Below, in pieces: positions 17,803 through 27,177 of a stretch of 64,000 nt of DNA. Where the stretch lies: assembly GCF_030381805.1 (NCBI RefSeq), contig NZ_JAUDRH010000004.1, forward strand, positions 372,001 to 436,000. Reading direction: 5' to 3'. The notes under the pieces are model-generated. The model did not search any database. It was not told the origin of the DNA and was given only the letters and a program-made list of their open reading frames with translations. Source of the stretch: Chlorogloeopsis sp. ULAP01. Lineage in GTDB: Bacteria; Cyanobacteriota; Cyanobacteriia; Cyanobacteriales; Nostocaceae. Position numbers and translations under genes: made by a program. Positions within the stretch are counted from its first letter, which is position 1; each line of letters starts with the position of its first letter.

Positions 17803-19146
17803 CTAGCTTTGAAGTTCTTGCACGAAATTAGTATAGATATTACCCTGTAGAAATTGTGGGTTTTCCATAATTTTTTGATGGAATCCGATGGTGGTGGGTA
17901 GTCCTGTAATTGCACATTCGCGCAGTGCTCGTTTCATGCGCGTAATGGCTGTAGAACGGTCTGGCCCCCAAACTATTAACTTACCAATGAGAGAATCATA
18001 ATATGGAGGAATCTGATAATCAGTATAAACATGGGAGTCAATTCTCACTCCAGGGCCTCCAGGCGGTAGATAACCACTTATCCTTCCAGGAGAAGGGCGA
18101 AAGTCATGATCGGGATCTTCGGCATTGATTCGGCATTCGATCGCATGTCCTCTTAAAACCACTTTATCCTGAGTCAGCTTTAGTCTTTCTCCTTGAGCAA
18201 CACGGATTTGTTCAACAACCAAGTCTACTCCAGTAATCATTTCGGTTACTGGATGCTCAACTTGAATCCGCGTATTCATTTCCATAAAGTAAAAATTTCC
18301 AGATTTATCTAGGAGAAACTCAATTGTTCCGGCTCCCGTATAGTTGATGAACTGAGCTGCTTTTACTGCTGCTTGTCCCATCTTTTCTCGTAAGTCTAAG
18401 TCTAGGGCGGGGCTGGGTGCTTCTTCTAGCAGCTTTTGGTTGCGGCGCTGAATTGAGCAATCTCGTTCACCCAGGTGGATAACATTGCCATAGTTATCCG
18501 CCAAAACTTGAAATTCTATGTGACGGGGACGTTCGATAAATTTTTCTAGATATACTCCAGAGTTACCAAATGCTGCTCCTGCTTCGCCAGCAGCTGCTTG
18601 AAAACATTTCACAAATTCGTTTTCCGATCGCACTAAGCGCATACCCCGACCACCGCCACCAGCTGTAGCCTTAATCATGACAGGGTAACCAATTTTTTTG
18701 GCGATCGCTAATCCTTCTTTTTCTGACTCCAGCAACCCTTCACTTCCCGGTACTGTTGGTACTCCTGCCTTTTGCATCGTTTCTTTGGCTGTTGATTTAT
18801 CACCCATCAACCGGATTGCTTCCGGAGAAGGGCCGATAAAAGCAATGTGATGATCGGCACAAATTTCTGCAAATCGAGCATTTTCTGCTAAAAAACCATA
18901 GCCGGGATGAATAGCACTGGCATTACGAGTTAAGGCGGCAGCAATAATATTGGGAATATTCAAATAACTTTTACTACTGGCAGGATCGCCAATGCAAACC
19001 GCTTCATCAGCAAGTTGGACGTGGAGCGCATTACGGTCAACGGTTGAGTGTACCGCGACAGTCGCAATTCCCATTTCTTCACAAGCCCGGAGAATGCGAA
19101 GCGCGATTTCTCCCCGATTAGCAATTAATATCTTGTCAAACTTCAT
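17803..19146 (-). CDS. accC: Acetyl-CoA carboxylase, biotin carboxylase subunit
   Basis: This 447-residue enzyme carboxylates biotin on AccB using ATP and bicarbonate, the first step of fatty acid synthesis. Hallmarks are the start MKFDKILIANRGEIALR, the ATP-grasp glycine loop KATAGGGGRGMRLV, the catalytic region EMNTRIQVEHPVTEM, and RINAEDP. Length is standard. No accB is adjacent. The TAG stop lies in a TAGGGTGAGGGTCTAGGGG repeat. Confidence 0.98.
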   Translation of the reverse strand: MKFDKILIANRGEIALRILRACEEMGIATVAVHSTVDRNALHVQLADEAVCIGDPASSKSYLNIPNIIAAALTRNASAIHPGYGFLAENARFAEICADHHIAFIGPSPEAIRLMGDKSTAKETMQKAGVPTVPGSEGLLESEKEGLAIAKKIGYPVMIKATAGGGGRGMRLVRSENEFVKCFQAAAGEAGAAFGNSGVYLEKFIERPRHIEFQVLADNYGNVIHLGERDCSIQRRNQKLLEEAPSPALDLDLREKMGQAAVKAAQFINYTGAGTIEFLLDKSGNFYFMEMNTRIQVEHPVTEMITGVDLVVEQIRVAQGERLKLTQDKVVLRGHAIECRINAEDPDHDFRPSPGRISGYLPPGGPGVRIDSHVYTDYQIPPYYDSLIGKLIVWGPDRSTAITRMKRALRECAITGLPTTIGFHQKIMENPQFLQGNIYTNFVQELQS

Positions 19147-19759
19147 CTTCTAGCTTCGATATCAGTTTAGTAAATTGACATTTTCTCCCGGCAATTTAGA
19201 AACAACGCTCTCGCCTGATTTCACATTATGACAGGAGATGACCAAGTCCAAACCATTGACTTCACTGCTTTTACGGGTTTCACTAGCTTACCAATGCTTA
19301 GTGCTGGTATTTCCCGCTCCAGACGATTAAGGCGCACTGTGCATCCACAGTGTACCTAACTTCTGTGTTGCATCTATGTAGTTCTGGCTGTACCCCTTTT
19401 TAAGAACACTTCGATTTAATATCACTTCGATACAATTTTGTTGTCAGTTAGACATAAATTATGTGAGAGTTTTGTGCATATGGATGGTTGATTTTGTAAA
19501 AGGGACTAGGGACTGGGTACTCGTGACTGGGAATTGGGTGGAAAGCGGAAAAATTATGGAAGGGGCTTTAAACCCCTCCCAAATTTTGCAACCTCCCCCA
19601 GTACCCAGTACCCAGTACCCAGTACCGGGAGCGGCGTTCCTCCCCCACCTTTAGGTGGGCGAGCGGTGGGGGACTCCTCGCCGTTACCTGTTGAAATATC
19701 TAAGTATTACTCCACTATAGATATTTTTTTGTGCTATATTTGATATTCAGCAAAACCTT
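19147..19759. other. Intergenic region with heptamer and hairpin repeats
   Basis: About 613 bp lie upstream of accC and before tRNA-Leu. Positions 19500-19540 have GGGACTAGGGACTGGGTACT-type repeats. Positions 19597-19625 have four to five tandem CCCAGTA units. Positions 19640-19680 have a GC-rich hairpin (CCCCCACCTTTAGGTGGG). The accC promoter is presumably within 19147-19450. The short ORFs here are repeat-derived. Confidence 0.6.
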
Positions 19760-19840
19760 GCGGATGTGGCGGAATTGGTATACGCGCACGTTTGAGGGGC
19801 GTGTGGCTTTGCCTTGCGAGTTCGAGTCTCGCCATCCGCA
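19760..19840 (+). tRNA. tRNA-Leu (anticodon GAG)
   Basis: The 81-nt sequence folds as a class II tRNA. The acceptor stem is GCGGATG paired with CATCCGC, with discriminator A; CCA is not encoded. The anticodon stem CACGT/GCGTG carries the loop TTGAGGG, whose middle three bases are GAG, reading CUC/CUU leucine codons. The T-arm contains GTTCGAGTC. A long variable arm (GGCTTTGCC) is present, as expected for tRNA-Leu. Confidence 0.97.
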
Positions 19841-19959
19841 TTTAAAATTTCCAGTCAAGAGTCGAAATTTTCCTTATTTGCCTATATAGCCTTATTTCAT
19901 TATTGGGTGTGTGGGTTTTTTGTGCTTTGATAGAAATAAGTGAAGATTTGTAAAGGAAA

Positions 19960-20571
19960 TTGACTGCTACTTTTGCACAAACAAACAACTTAACGTTGCC
20001 TACGGGTTGGCACCGCCTAACTCCCATCTGGCAAGGAGGGGAGGAAGTTATTCAACAAGGTTTGCCACACGCTCAATTAGCTCCGGCTTGGCAATTGCTA
20101 CTTTTAGGCGATGGTTCCCCAACGAGACACTTACAATTGCTCACGAGTGAGCCAACAGAAGTGGATGTTATTGATATGTCATTGATTGGCATGGATTTGG
20201 ATGGTGCTCCTGAGTTGATTAAAGCCGTGCCAGGGCCAAGACTACGGCGACAAGTCTGGCTGCGTACTGCCTCTGGTCAAAGATTGGCTTATGCTACCTC
20301 ATGGTGGGAGGCTTCCCATGTAGATGAGTATTTACAAAATCGTTCATTGCCTATTTGGGCTAGTCTAGCTCGTCTACGTACAGAGCTATATCGAGATATC
20401 CAAGGTCTTTATTATGGTTATTCGGATGGATTGGAGTCTGGTTTCGATGAAAAAGGCCCATTTTGGGGACGCCATTATTTGTTTTGGCATCATGGACAGC
20501 CCTTGACTTTAATTTATGAAGTCTTTTCGCCTTATTTAACAAAATATTTGGGATCGACACAGTCAGCTTGA
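19960..20571 (+). CDS. Chorismate lyase (cyanobacterial DUF98 family)
   Basis: This protein of about 203 residues matches the cyanobacterial chorismate lyase family that makes 4-hydroxybenzoate, the head-group precursor of plastoquinone. Conserved stretches are LPTGWHRLTPIWQGGEEV, LLGDGSPTRHLQLLT, RRQVWLRTASGQRLAYATSWW and FWGRHYLFW. Arg in RRQVWL and Glu in LIYEVFSPY are plausible active-site residues by analogy with UbiC. The start is TTG with AAAGGAA just upstream; spacing is short, so the exact start is uncertain. Confidence 0.85.
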   Translation: MTATFAQTNNLTLPTGWHRLTPIWQGGEEVIQQGLPHAQLAPAWQLLLLGDGSPTRHLQLLTSEPTEVDVIDMSLIGMDLDGAPELIKAVPGPRLRRQVWLRTASGQRLAYATSWWEASHVDEYLQNRSLPIWASLARLRTELYRDIQGLYYGYSDGLESGFDEKGPFWGRHYLFWHHGQPLTLIYEVFSPYLTKYLGSTQSA

Positions 20572-21715
20572 ATAGTTGACTTCTAATTCCAGTCAAATTA
20601 AATCAAAATTTGAGCACAAAGGTAACTACGGTTGAGCGATCGCTATTCTAAAGATTCGCTGAGATTACTGTTGACTATCTGTGTTTACTTCTTGTTGCAT
20701 TTATTAACACAAGTTTGAAGTAAAAATTGTTATTAAATAATCAAACCTATATAGCTGTTGGAGCCAGGTTAAACATATGAGTTGTTACGATTACTCATTG
20801 CGGCATAATTTAAGTAGCCGTCATGAAATGCGTACACTAAAAGGGTACCAGGTATTAGGGATTGGGTACTGGGGTACAGGGTACTGGTAATTGGGTATCG
20901 GGGATTAGGTATTGCTCCTGGTGCTCCTAGTCCCTAGTCCCTATTGATTTCTTCTGCCATCTGACTTGAAAGAGCAGGGGGAGCAGGGGAATCTGGGGAA
21001 GCTGGGTGAGAAAAGCACTTTCATGCAAGGCTTGTGAAATTTTTTCATCTGGACTGCCTACTTATTGATATACCGCTAGCCAATGAAACGCTTACGGCGG
21101 GTGTATCTATACGTATCTACTGTGGTGCCTCTGATATCTCTTTTTTCAAGCCAGCCATTCACACCCGGTTTGGACACAAACCTTGCTATAAAAATACCTC
21201 TTCCATGTTCCCCAACTCTGTTAAGAGTTCCTATTTTCAGGCTAGTAATTTCTTATACTAATAGAGTATTATTTTATTTTTGCGTTTGAAAAAATAATCA
21301 AGTTTTACCAATAGTGATATTCAATACAATTTAGCAAGATTAATATTTTCTAGTTGTCCATCAACTTGTAGATATTAAATTAGATCATATTTAATATTGA
21401 TGGCATGATTAATAAACTTTCACAAGTTGGAGAAATGATCTCGAAAATGCTAACGAATAAGTATATTTAAAGGATTTACAACAGAAATTAAAATTTAGTA
21501 AGCTTTAGCCGAAATTTGGATAGTTAACCATGAGGATTAGCTTTCATAAAACGTGTCAAGCTTAGAAAACAATGGTAACTTATTACCGAAGTATTATTAA
21601 CTTCTAGAGCCAATAAATAATTTAGTATGATTCACACCCCAGACGGGGGAAACTTTTTGGTTTGCTTTGGCAACAAAGCAACTAACAAATTCGCTATGAT
21701 GAGGTATTTGTTTCA
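20572..21715. other. Gene-poor intergenic region
   Basis: About 1.14 kb separate chorismate lyase from the DUF3352 gene. Positions 20850-20945 hold heptamer repeats (GGGATTGGGTACTGGGG, GTCCCTAGTCCC), and 20970-21000 hold an AGCAGGGGGAGCAGGGG unit. The rest is AT-rich. Two ORFs of about 70 codons near 21034-21289 show no family features and lack a ribosome binding site, so I do not call them. Confidence 0.55.
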
Positions 21716-23515
21716 ATGGCGCTGCCCGTCCTATCTGTTTCGTCGATGAAGAAGAAAAAGAAACCATCTCTGGTACTCACACTCTCATCAGCTGGGTTAT
21801 TAATTGGTGGTGGTGTGGCAGCATACTGGCTGTTAGCTCAGGGGCAACTATTTTCCAGAAATTTACCAGTGGGTGCAAATATAATCCCCCAAGATGCTTT
21901 ATTTGCGGTTTCTCTGACTACTGATCCTGCTCAATGGCAGCAATTGCGGGAGTTTGGCACACAAGAAACTCAAGCCGAACTAGATCGATATCTAGTGCAG
22001 TTGCGCGATCGCTTTATCAATAGTAAAGGTTATGACTTTCAAAAAGATATCAAACCATGGGTTGGCGAGCAAGTAACGATTGCAATCATGGCTCCACAAG
22101 CAAGTAAACCCACTCTCAAACCCATAGCTACAAATGGAAGTATTGCTAATCAGCAGTCGTTAGTAGTGGTGCTGCCAATCAAAAATCAACAAAAAGCTCA
22201 GAGCATTTTAGCACAACCGAAAACACTCAAAGGAGGAGAATGGAGCGAGCGCACTTACGAAGGTATTGCCATCAAAGAAAAGAACTCAACATCTGGAGAA
22301 AATTTATCAGCAGCAGTAATCAATGGGCGTTTTCTGGTGCTTGCTGACGATTCTAAAACTATAGAACAAGCAATTCAAGCATATAAAAATAGAACATCCC
22401 TAGCTACAAGTGCAGGTTTTACGGATAACTTTCCCAAAATTGCTAGCTCTCAACCTTTTGCTCAATATTATGTGAATGTACCCTACTCTGCTAAGATTGC
22501 TGCCGCATCTGGTAACCGTCATTTACCCGCCCAAGTTTTAGCACAACTGCAAAATAACCAAGGTTTAGCAGGAACAGTTAGTCTGGATTCACAAGGAATA
22601 CGTGTTAAGGGTGTTTCGTGGTTAAACCCTAATAGTCAGCGCGTATTAGCAGTTGAAAACAAAGCTGGGAATATGCAAAATCGCGTGCCATCTGAAACCT
22701 TGATGATGCTTTCTGGTGGTAACTTGCAACGTTTTTGGGCAGACTACGTTTCAACATCCCAAGGAAATCCGCTCTCGCCCATCGCACCCGAACAGTTACG
22801 CGGAGGCGTGAAATCTCTTGTGAATCTCGATTTAGAACGAGATTTATTGAGCTGGATGAGTGGAGAGTTTTCTGTTTCGGTAATTCCCAATACTCCCAAC
22901 AGTTCATCAGACGATTTTCGTGCTTCTTTGCTGTTTATGGTACAAGCACGCGATCGCGCTCGTGCAGAAACTTCCTTAAAGCAGCTCGATGAAGTCATGA
23001 AAACTCAATACCAATTCCAGATTCAACAGGCAACAGTTGCTGGTAAGCCTATTGTTAACTGGATTGGGCCTTTAGGTACCTTAACTGCTACTCACGGTTG
23101 GTTAGATGGAGATGTTGCTTTCTTGGCATTGGGCGCTCCCATCAGCGATCGAATTATCCCAAAACCTAACAATGCATTAGCTAGTAATCTTTTATTCCAA
23201 GCAACAGTTCCCTTAGAAAAAAATCCTAAAAATAGCCAGTTTTTCTTGGATGTGGAACGTACCGCCAAAAATTTTCCGTTACCAACTCTGTTGCCAAATC
23301 AACAAGCATGGTTAAAAGCAACACGCTCGATTGGCATAACAACTACAATCGAGGATAGTCGTACTAATCGTTACGAAATTATTTTAGGACTCAAAAAAAC
23401 TGGAAAACCAGCCTCCAATAGTTCCCTAAACAATCCCACCTCTTTTGTTACTCCTTTGCCGACTCTACCTAAGGCTTCTAGCATACCCTTACCTGCAACA
23501 CCACCATCTCCCTAA
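21716..23515 (+). CDS. DUF3352 domain-containing protein
   Basis: This 599-residue protein is common in cyanobacteria. A basic stretch (MKKKKKPS) and a single transmembrane segment at about 23-42 (LSSAGLLIGGGVAAYWLLA) precede a large DUF3352 domain. The domain includes IPQDALFAVSLTTDPAQWQQL and the phrase GVSWLNPNSQRV. A Pro/Ser/Thr-rich tail ends it. Anchored to the membrane with the bulk outside the cytoplasm. Function unknown. A second start at MKKKKK (21746) is possible; the first is kept because GAGG lies 12 bp upstream of it. Confidence 0.85.
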   Translation: MALPVLSVSSMKKKKKPSLVLTLSSAGLLIGGGVAAYWLLAQGQLFSRNLPVGANIIPQDALFAVSLTTDPAQWQQLREFGTQETQAELDRYLVQLRDRFINSKGYDFQKDIKPWVGEQVTIAIMAPQASKPTLKPIATNGSIANQQSLVVVLPIKNQQKAQSILAQPKTLKGGEWSERTYEGIAIKEKNSTSGENLSAAVINGRFLVLADDSKTIEQAIQAYKNRTSLATSAGFTDNFPKIASSQPFAQYYVNVPYSAKIAAASGNRHLPAQVLAQLQNNQGLAGTVSLDSQGIRVKGVSWLNPNSQRVLAVENKAGNMQNRVPSETLMMLSGGNLQRFWADYVSTSQGNPLSPIAPEQLRGGVKSLVNLDLERDLLSWMSGEFSVSVIPNTPNSSSDDFRASLLFMVQARDRARAETSLKQLDEVMKTQYQFQIQQATVAGKPIVNWIGPLGTLTATHGWLDGDVAFLALGAPISDRIIPKPNNALASNLLFQATVPLEKNPKNSQFFLDVERTAKNFPLPTLLPNQQAWLKATRSIGITTTIEDSRTNRYEIILGLKKTGKPASNSSLNNPTSFVTPLPTLPKASSIPLPATPPSP

Positions 23516-23606
23516 AAAGAGGAGGGGGAGAGAGGGAGACAAACAGATAAGGGGAGCAGGGGGCAATAAGGGCAGAGGAGATAGGGAGAATAACTAACTA
23601 CTAACC

Positions 23607-23673
23607 ACTGTACGGGCGGGTTTAAAAGATAAATTGTCGGTTTTCACCCAAAGAAAATCAACAAAACCCACCC
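23607..23673. repeat. 67-bp dispersed inverted-repeat element, copy 1
   Basis: The element begins CTGTACGGGCGGGTTTAAAA and ends AAAACCCACCC, so its ends are imperfect inverted repeats (GGGCGGGTTT/AAACCCACCC). A second, closely related copy lies in the opposite orientation at 52443-52508. Both sit in spacers. This suggests a non-autonomous mobile or REP-like element. Confidence 0.75.
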
Positions 23674-23774
23674 TTCCCAATGACTAATGACAATCACCAA
23701 TCATTAGCCAGAAACAGATAGGATCAAAACTGTCAGAAAAAATATTTTTAGGAATCCACGGGGGAGAACATTTT

Positions 23775-24824
23775 ATGAATCTGGTTGAACTCCAGAACTG
23801 GTTAGATAATGCCTCCTTTGCCATCCTCTTTATAACGATGCTAGTTTATTGGTTTGGGGCGGCTTTTGGAAACGTGCCATATTTACCGATTTTGGGAACG
23901 GCAGGGATGGCGATCGCTAATTTGTGCATCGCAACTTTGTTAGGAGCACGATGGTTAGAGGCTGGCTATTTTCCTCTCAGCAATTTGTATGAATCTCTAT
24001 TTTTCTTAGCTTGGGGAATCACAACCATCCATTTGATTGCTGAAAACAGCAGCCGCAGTCGTTTGGTAGGAGTTGTTACTGCCCCAGTTGCGATGGGCAT
24101 TACTGCTTTTGCTACCCTCACACTACCAGCAGAAATGCAAGTAGCAGAACCATTAGTACCTGCATTGAAATCAAATTGGTTGATGATGCACGTCAGCGTC
24201 ATGATGTTGAGTTATGCGGCTTTGATGGTAGGTTCACTGTTGGCGATCGCTTTCCTCGTCGTTACCCGTGGGCAAGAGATCCAACTCCAAGGTAGTTCTG
24301 TTGGTACTGGTGGTTATCGCAGCAACGGCTTCCGCTTACAAAAAGCAGGTGAACTAGTTTCTCAATCCTCAACAGTGGCAGTAGAAAATAATGGCTTGGC
24401 TCGTTATGAAAGTAACACTAACGGTAAAACTGCTGTTTTAGATTTAGTTACTGCTTCTGAGCCTCAAACAGTAACCTCTGGTGAACCCCTTTCACCTCAA
24501 CGCCTTAGCCTTGCTGAAACCTTAGATAATATCAGCTATCGAGTCATCGGACTTGGATTTCCTCTATTGACGATTGGTATTATTGCTGGTGCTGTTTGGG
24601 CTAACGAAGCTTGGGGTTCTTACTGGAGTTGGGATCCTAAAGAAACTTGGGCATTAATTACCTGGTTAGTTTTTGCAGCATACCTCCACGCCCGCATTAC
24701 TCGTGGTTGGCAAGGGCGTCGCCCTGCAATTTTAGCTGCTAGTGGTTTTGTTGTAGTCTGGGTTTGCTATTTAGGGGTGAATCTTTTGGGTAAGGGTTTA
24801 CACTCATACGGTTGGTTTTTTTAG
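23775..24824 (+). CDS. ccsB: Cytochrome c biogenesis protein CcsB (CcsA/Ycf5, WWD-domain type)
   Basis: This 349-residue membrane protein of the system II (Ccs) pathway brings heme to the lumen for attachment to c-type cytochromes. It has about eight hydrophobic segments. The WWD signature is WGSYWSWDPKETWALITW, and histidines that may ligate heme lie in SNWLMMHVSVMM and in the C-terminal LLGKGLHSYGWFF. A less conserved loop of about 80 residues (170-255) precedes the last helices. In cyanobacterial annotation this protein is called CcsB, in plastids CcsA. Confidence 0.93.
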   Translation: MNLVELQNWLDNASFAILFITMLVYWFGAAFGNVPYLPILGTAGMAIANLCIATLLGARWLEAGYFPLSNLYESLFFLAWGITTIHLIAENSSRSRLVGVVTAPVAMGITAFATLTLPAEMQVAEPLVPALKSNWLMMHVSVMMLSYAALMVGSLLAIAFLVVTRGQEIQLQGSSVGTGGYRSNGFRLQKAGELVSQSSTVAVENNGLARYESNTNGKTAVLDLVTASEPQTVTSGEPLSPQRLSLAETLDNISYRVIGLGFPLLTIGIIAGAVWANEAWGSYWSWDPKETWALITWLVFAAYLHARITRGWQGRRPAILAASGFVVVWVCYLGVNLLGKGLHSYGWFF

Positions 24825-24882
24825 CATATTTGTCTCTCACCTCCCTCTCTGCAAGCCTACCGTGTATACACAAGTCTATTTT

Positions 24883-24986
24883 TCTCATTACCATGCTCTG
24901 CATGGTAATGAAAATTGGAAGGCTCTGCCTGAAAAGGAGGCGGAGCCTCAATCATGTTTTCCCAGGCTGGAGCCTTGGGTAAGAGA
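24883..24986. repeat. Triple-hairpin dispersed repeat
   Basis: Three stem-loops stand in tandem. TCATTACCATG/CATGGTAATGA is perfect with a 5-nt loop. AGGCTCTGCCT/AGGCGGAGCCT has a 7-nt loop. CCCAGGC/GCCTTGGG has a TGGA loop and a bulge. This is the pattern of multi-hairpin REP-like elements seen repeatedly in Nostocales spacers. It lies downstream of ccsB, so it may stop transcription or protect the mRNA end. Confidence 0.75.
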
Positions 24987-25147
24987 AAAAATGGGATTTG
25001 GGGTGATTAAATCATTTGTGTGTACACCGTAGCTCTGCAAGCGGAGAGGGTAGCTATAGATTTAGTCTTAATTTATACTTATTATTGTATCCAAGCAATA
25101 ATGTAACAAAATCTTAATTTTAAGAATAATCTAGAGCAATATTAAAT

Positions 25148-25885
25148 ATGGCTGATGGGCTATCAAATCTAATTTATGGAGTAATTGGAGGTGGTATCTT
25201 TACTTTTATGATGAAGGTTACAGAAACTTATCTAATCGCTCCTCGCTTGCAAGAATCAATCGAAGCTCGTAAAAAATTAGATCTCTATGCAAAACCACTA
25301 TGGTTAGCTTGTCATGAATTAGAGTTTCGCTTAATTTCCATAAAAGATAAAATTAATGAACCATATGGCCCTAGTCATTCGCTAAAGTTATCTCCTAAAA
25401 CTGCCTCATCTTTGGATTGGTTTACTAAAGATGGTTACTATATTACCTCTACAGCTTATTTAATGGCATCTGTTAGTTGCTGGATTGCTTTATATGAAAG
25501 AGATGTTGTATTTCTGCCTTTCAGTAAAAAATCATTAACTACTGAGTTTTTTTACTTAATTGAAGATTTTAAAAGAGCGATTTCCAGCAAAGGGAGTATT
25601 CTTTGGTTTCATTATGTAAACGGTATTGGGGATAATCTAGTAGATAAAGGAACAAAGTACCCCATTACTCTGTCTGAGTTTAGCTACAAATTATACAAAG
25701 ATGAATTATTTAGAGATTACTATGACCAGTTATTTCAGTTCCTGCATAGAGTAGCTTGTAATGAATTTATGGAGAGCGTTGAAGAAACAATTCAAATTCT
25801 TGGAAAGATCCAAAAATTCCTAGAAAAGAATAGAATATCAATCAAAATGGTTAGAGAAAATTATACTAAATCATCAGTTATCTAA
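25148..25885 (+). CDS. Hypothetical membrane-anchored protein
   Basis: I do not recognise this 245-residue protein. It has one N-terminal hydrophobic segment (NLIYGVIGGGIFTFMMKV, about 6-24). A soluble, helix-rich domain with many aromatic residues follows (LDWFTKDGYYITSTAYLMASVSCWIALYERD), and it ends in a basic tail. The composition is AT-rich compared with neighbours (many AAA, ATT and TTT codons), which may mean it was acquired. It stands alone between ccsB and tilS with the same orientation. Confidence 0.65.
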   Translation: MADGLSNLIYGVIGGGIFTFMMKVTETYLIAPRLQESIEARKKLDLYAKPLWLACHELEFRLISIKDKINEPYGPSHSLKLSPKTASSLDWFTKDGYYITSTAYLMASVSCWIALYERDVVFLPFSKKSLTTEFFYLIEDFKRAISSKGSILWFHYVNGIGDNLVDKGTKYPITLSEFSYKLYKDELFRDYYDQLFQFLHRVACNEFMESVEETIQILGKIQKFLEKNRISIKMVRENYTKSSVI

Positions 25886-25965
25886 TCTATAAAATAGTAT
25901 TAGCCGTTTAGTAGGTCATAGATCCCGTCATGGATTCATTGTCTTGACGGTTATCTGAATTCAAA

Positions 25966-27024
25966 ATGTTATGGACTCCCCTACACGCAAAAATCCATCG
26001 CACTATTCGCTCACGTCACCTATTTGAACGTAACCAGCGTTTATTAGTTGCTGTATCTGGTGGACAAGATTCCTTGTGTTTAATTAAATTACTATTAGAT
26101 TTACAAGCCAAATGGGGATGGCATTTAGGTATAGCTCATTGCGATCATCGCTGGCGTACCGACTCGCAAGCAAATGCCCAACACGTAGAAAGTTTAGCTA
26201 AAACTTGGGAAATTCCCTTTTATTTAGCAACTATAGAGACGCAAGATCTGCCATCTTTACAAAGTGAAGCTGCTGCACGTAACTGGCGCTATCAAGCTTT
26301 AAGTGCGATCGCTCAACAACATAATTACAACTGCATTATCACAGGACATACAGCAAGCGATCGGGCAGAAACCCTACTTTATAACTTAATTCGCGGCACT
26401 GGCGCTGATGGCTTGCAAGCTTTAACCTGGCGACGTTCGCTAATTGGTGACATTGTGCTAGTGCGTCCCCTGTTAGAATTGACTCGCACAGAAACAGAAA
26501 GATTTTGTCAAGAAAATCAGTTGCCAATATGGGAAGATTCTACCAATCAAGATTTGAAGTATGCTCGTAACCGCATTCGCCAAGAGCTAATACCATATTT
26601 ACGCGAGCATTTTAACCCTCAAGCTGAATCAGCTTTAGCCCAAACAGCAGAACTACTGCAAGCAGAAGTCGAATATTTAGAAAAAGCTGCCCAAAAGTTA
26701 AGAGAAGAAGTGATGAGTGAAGAAGAGAAAGACGCAAAGAAGTTATCAGAAATTCTCTACGTGTCTCCGTGTCCCCCCGTCCCCACGTCATCTTCCCCTC
26801 TTCCTCTCAAATTAAATCGTCACATCTTACGAAAAGCACCACTCGCTTTACAACGTCGTGTGATGCGACAGGTATTGCAACAAATACTTGCAGATGCTCC
26901 CAACTTCGAGCAAATAGAAAAACTCACGGCTTTAATTACAGCGCCCAATCGATCGCAAACCGATCCATTTCCTGGTGGTGCGATCGCCCAAGTACAAGGC
27001 GATTGGATCTGGATTGGGAAGTAG
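25966..27024 (+). CDS. tilS: tRNA(Ile)-lysidine synthase
   Basis: This 352-residue enzyme modifies C34 of tRNA-Ile(CAU) to lysidine so that it reads AUA. The PP-loop ATP motif VSGGQDSLCLIKLL lies near residue 30. IITGHTASDRAETLLYNLIRGTG and RPLLELTRTET are typical of the N-terminal domain. Between about residues 248 and 285 there is an unusual segment YVSPCPPVPTSSSPLPL whose DNA (about 26756-26810) matches the GACACGGGGAC spacer repeat, apparently an in-frame repeat insertion. The TAG stop lies in AAGTAGGGATTAG repeat. Confidence 0.95.
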   Translation: MLWTPLHAKIHRTIRSRHLFERNQRLLVAVSGGQDSLCLIKLLLDLQAKWGWHLGIAHCDHRWRTDSQANAQHVESLAKTWEIPFYLATIETQDLPSLQSEAAARNWRYQALSAIAQQHNYNCIITGHTASDRAETLLYNLIRGTGADGLQALTWRRSLIGDIVLVRPLLELTRTETERFCQENQLPIWEDSTNQDLKYARNRIRQELIPYLREHFNPQAESALAQTAELLQAEVEYLEKAAQKLREEVMSEEEKDAKKLSEILYVSPCPPVPTSSSPLPLKLNRHILRKAPLALQRRVMRQVLQQILADAPNFEQIEKLTALITAPNRSQTDPFPGGAIAQVQGDWIWIGK

Positions 27025-27177
27025 GGATTAGAGGCTAAAAAGAGGACTGGGGGAGACGGAGACAAGGAGACACGGGGAATTTTTCTCTCTGTGCATCTTA
27101 CACTCTCCCAATCCCCCATCTCTCCCACTTTCTTCATTTATTCCTAATCCCTAGTAACGAGTCCCTAGTCCCTAATC
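27025..27177. repeat. Spacer repeats between tilS and hmpF
   Basis: The space between the convergent tilS and hmpF stops is almost entirely repeat. It begins with TAGGGATTAGAGG, followed by GGAGACGGAGACAAGGAGACACGGGG. Pyrimidine-rich CTCCCAATCCCCC comes next, and TCCCTAGTCCCTAATCC ends it. Both gene ends are read from this repeat. Confidence 0.75.

Noticed and set aside
21034..21289. Two overlapping ORFs of 68-75 codons
   Set aside because: No ribosome binding site, no family motif, and rare-looking composition; more likely non-coding or an old gene remnant that I cannot identify.
23607..23673. Insertion sequence end
   Set aside because: No transposase ORF is nearby and the element is only 67 bp, so it is at most a non-autonomous element.
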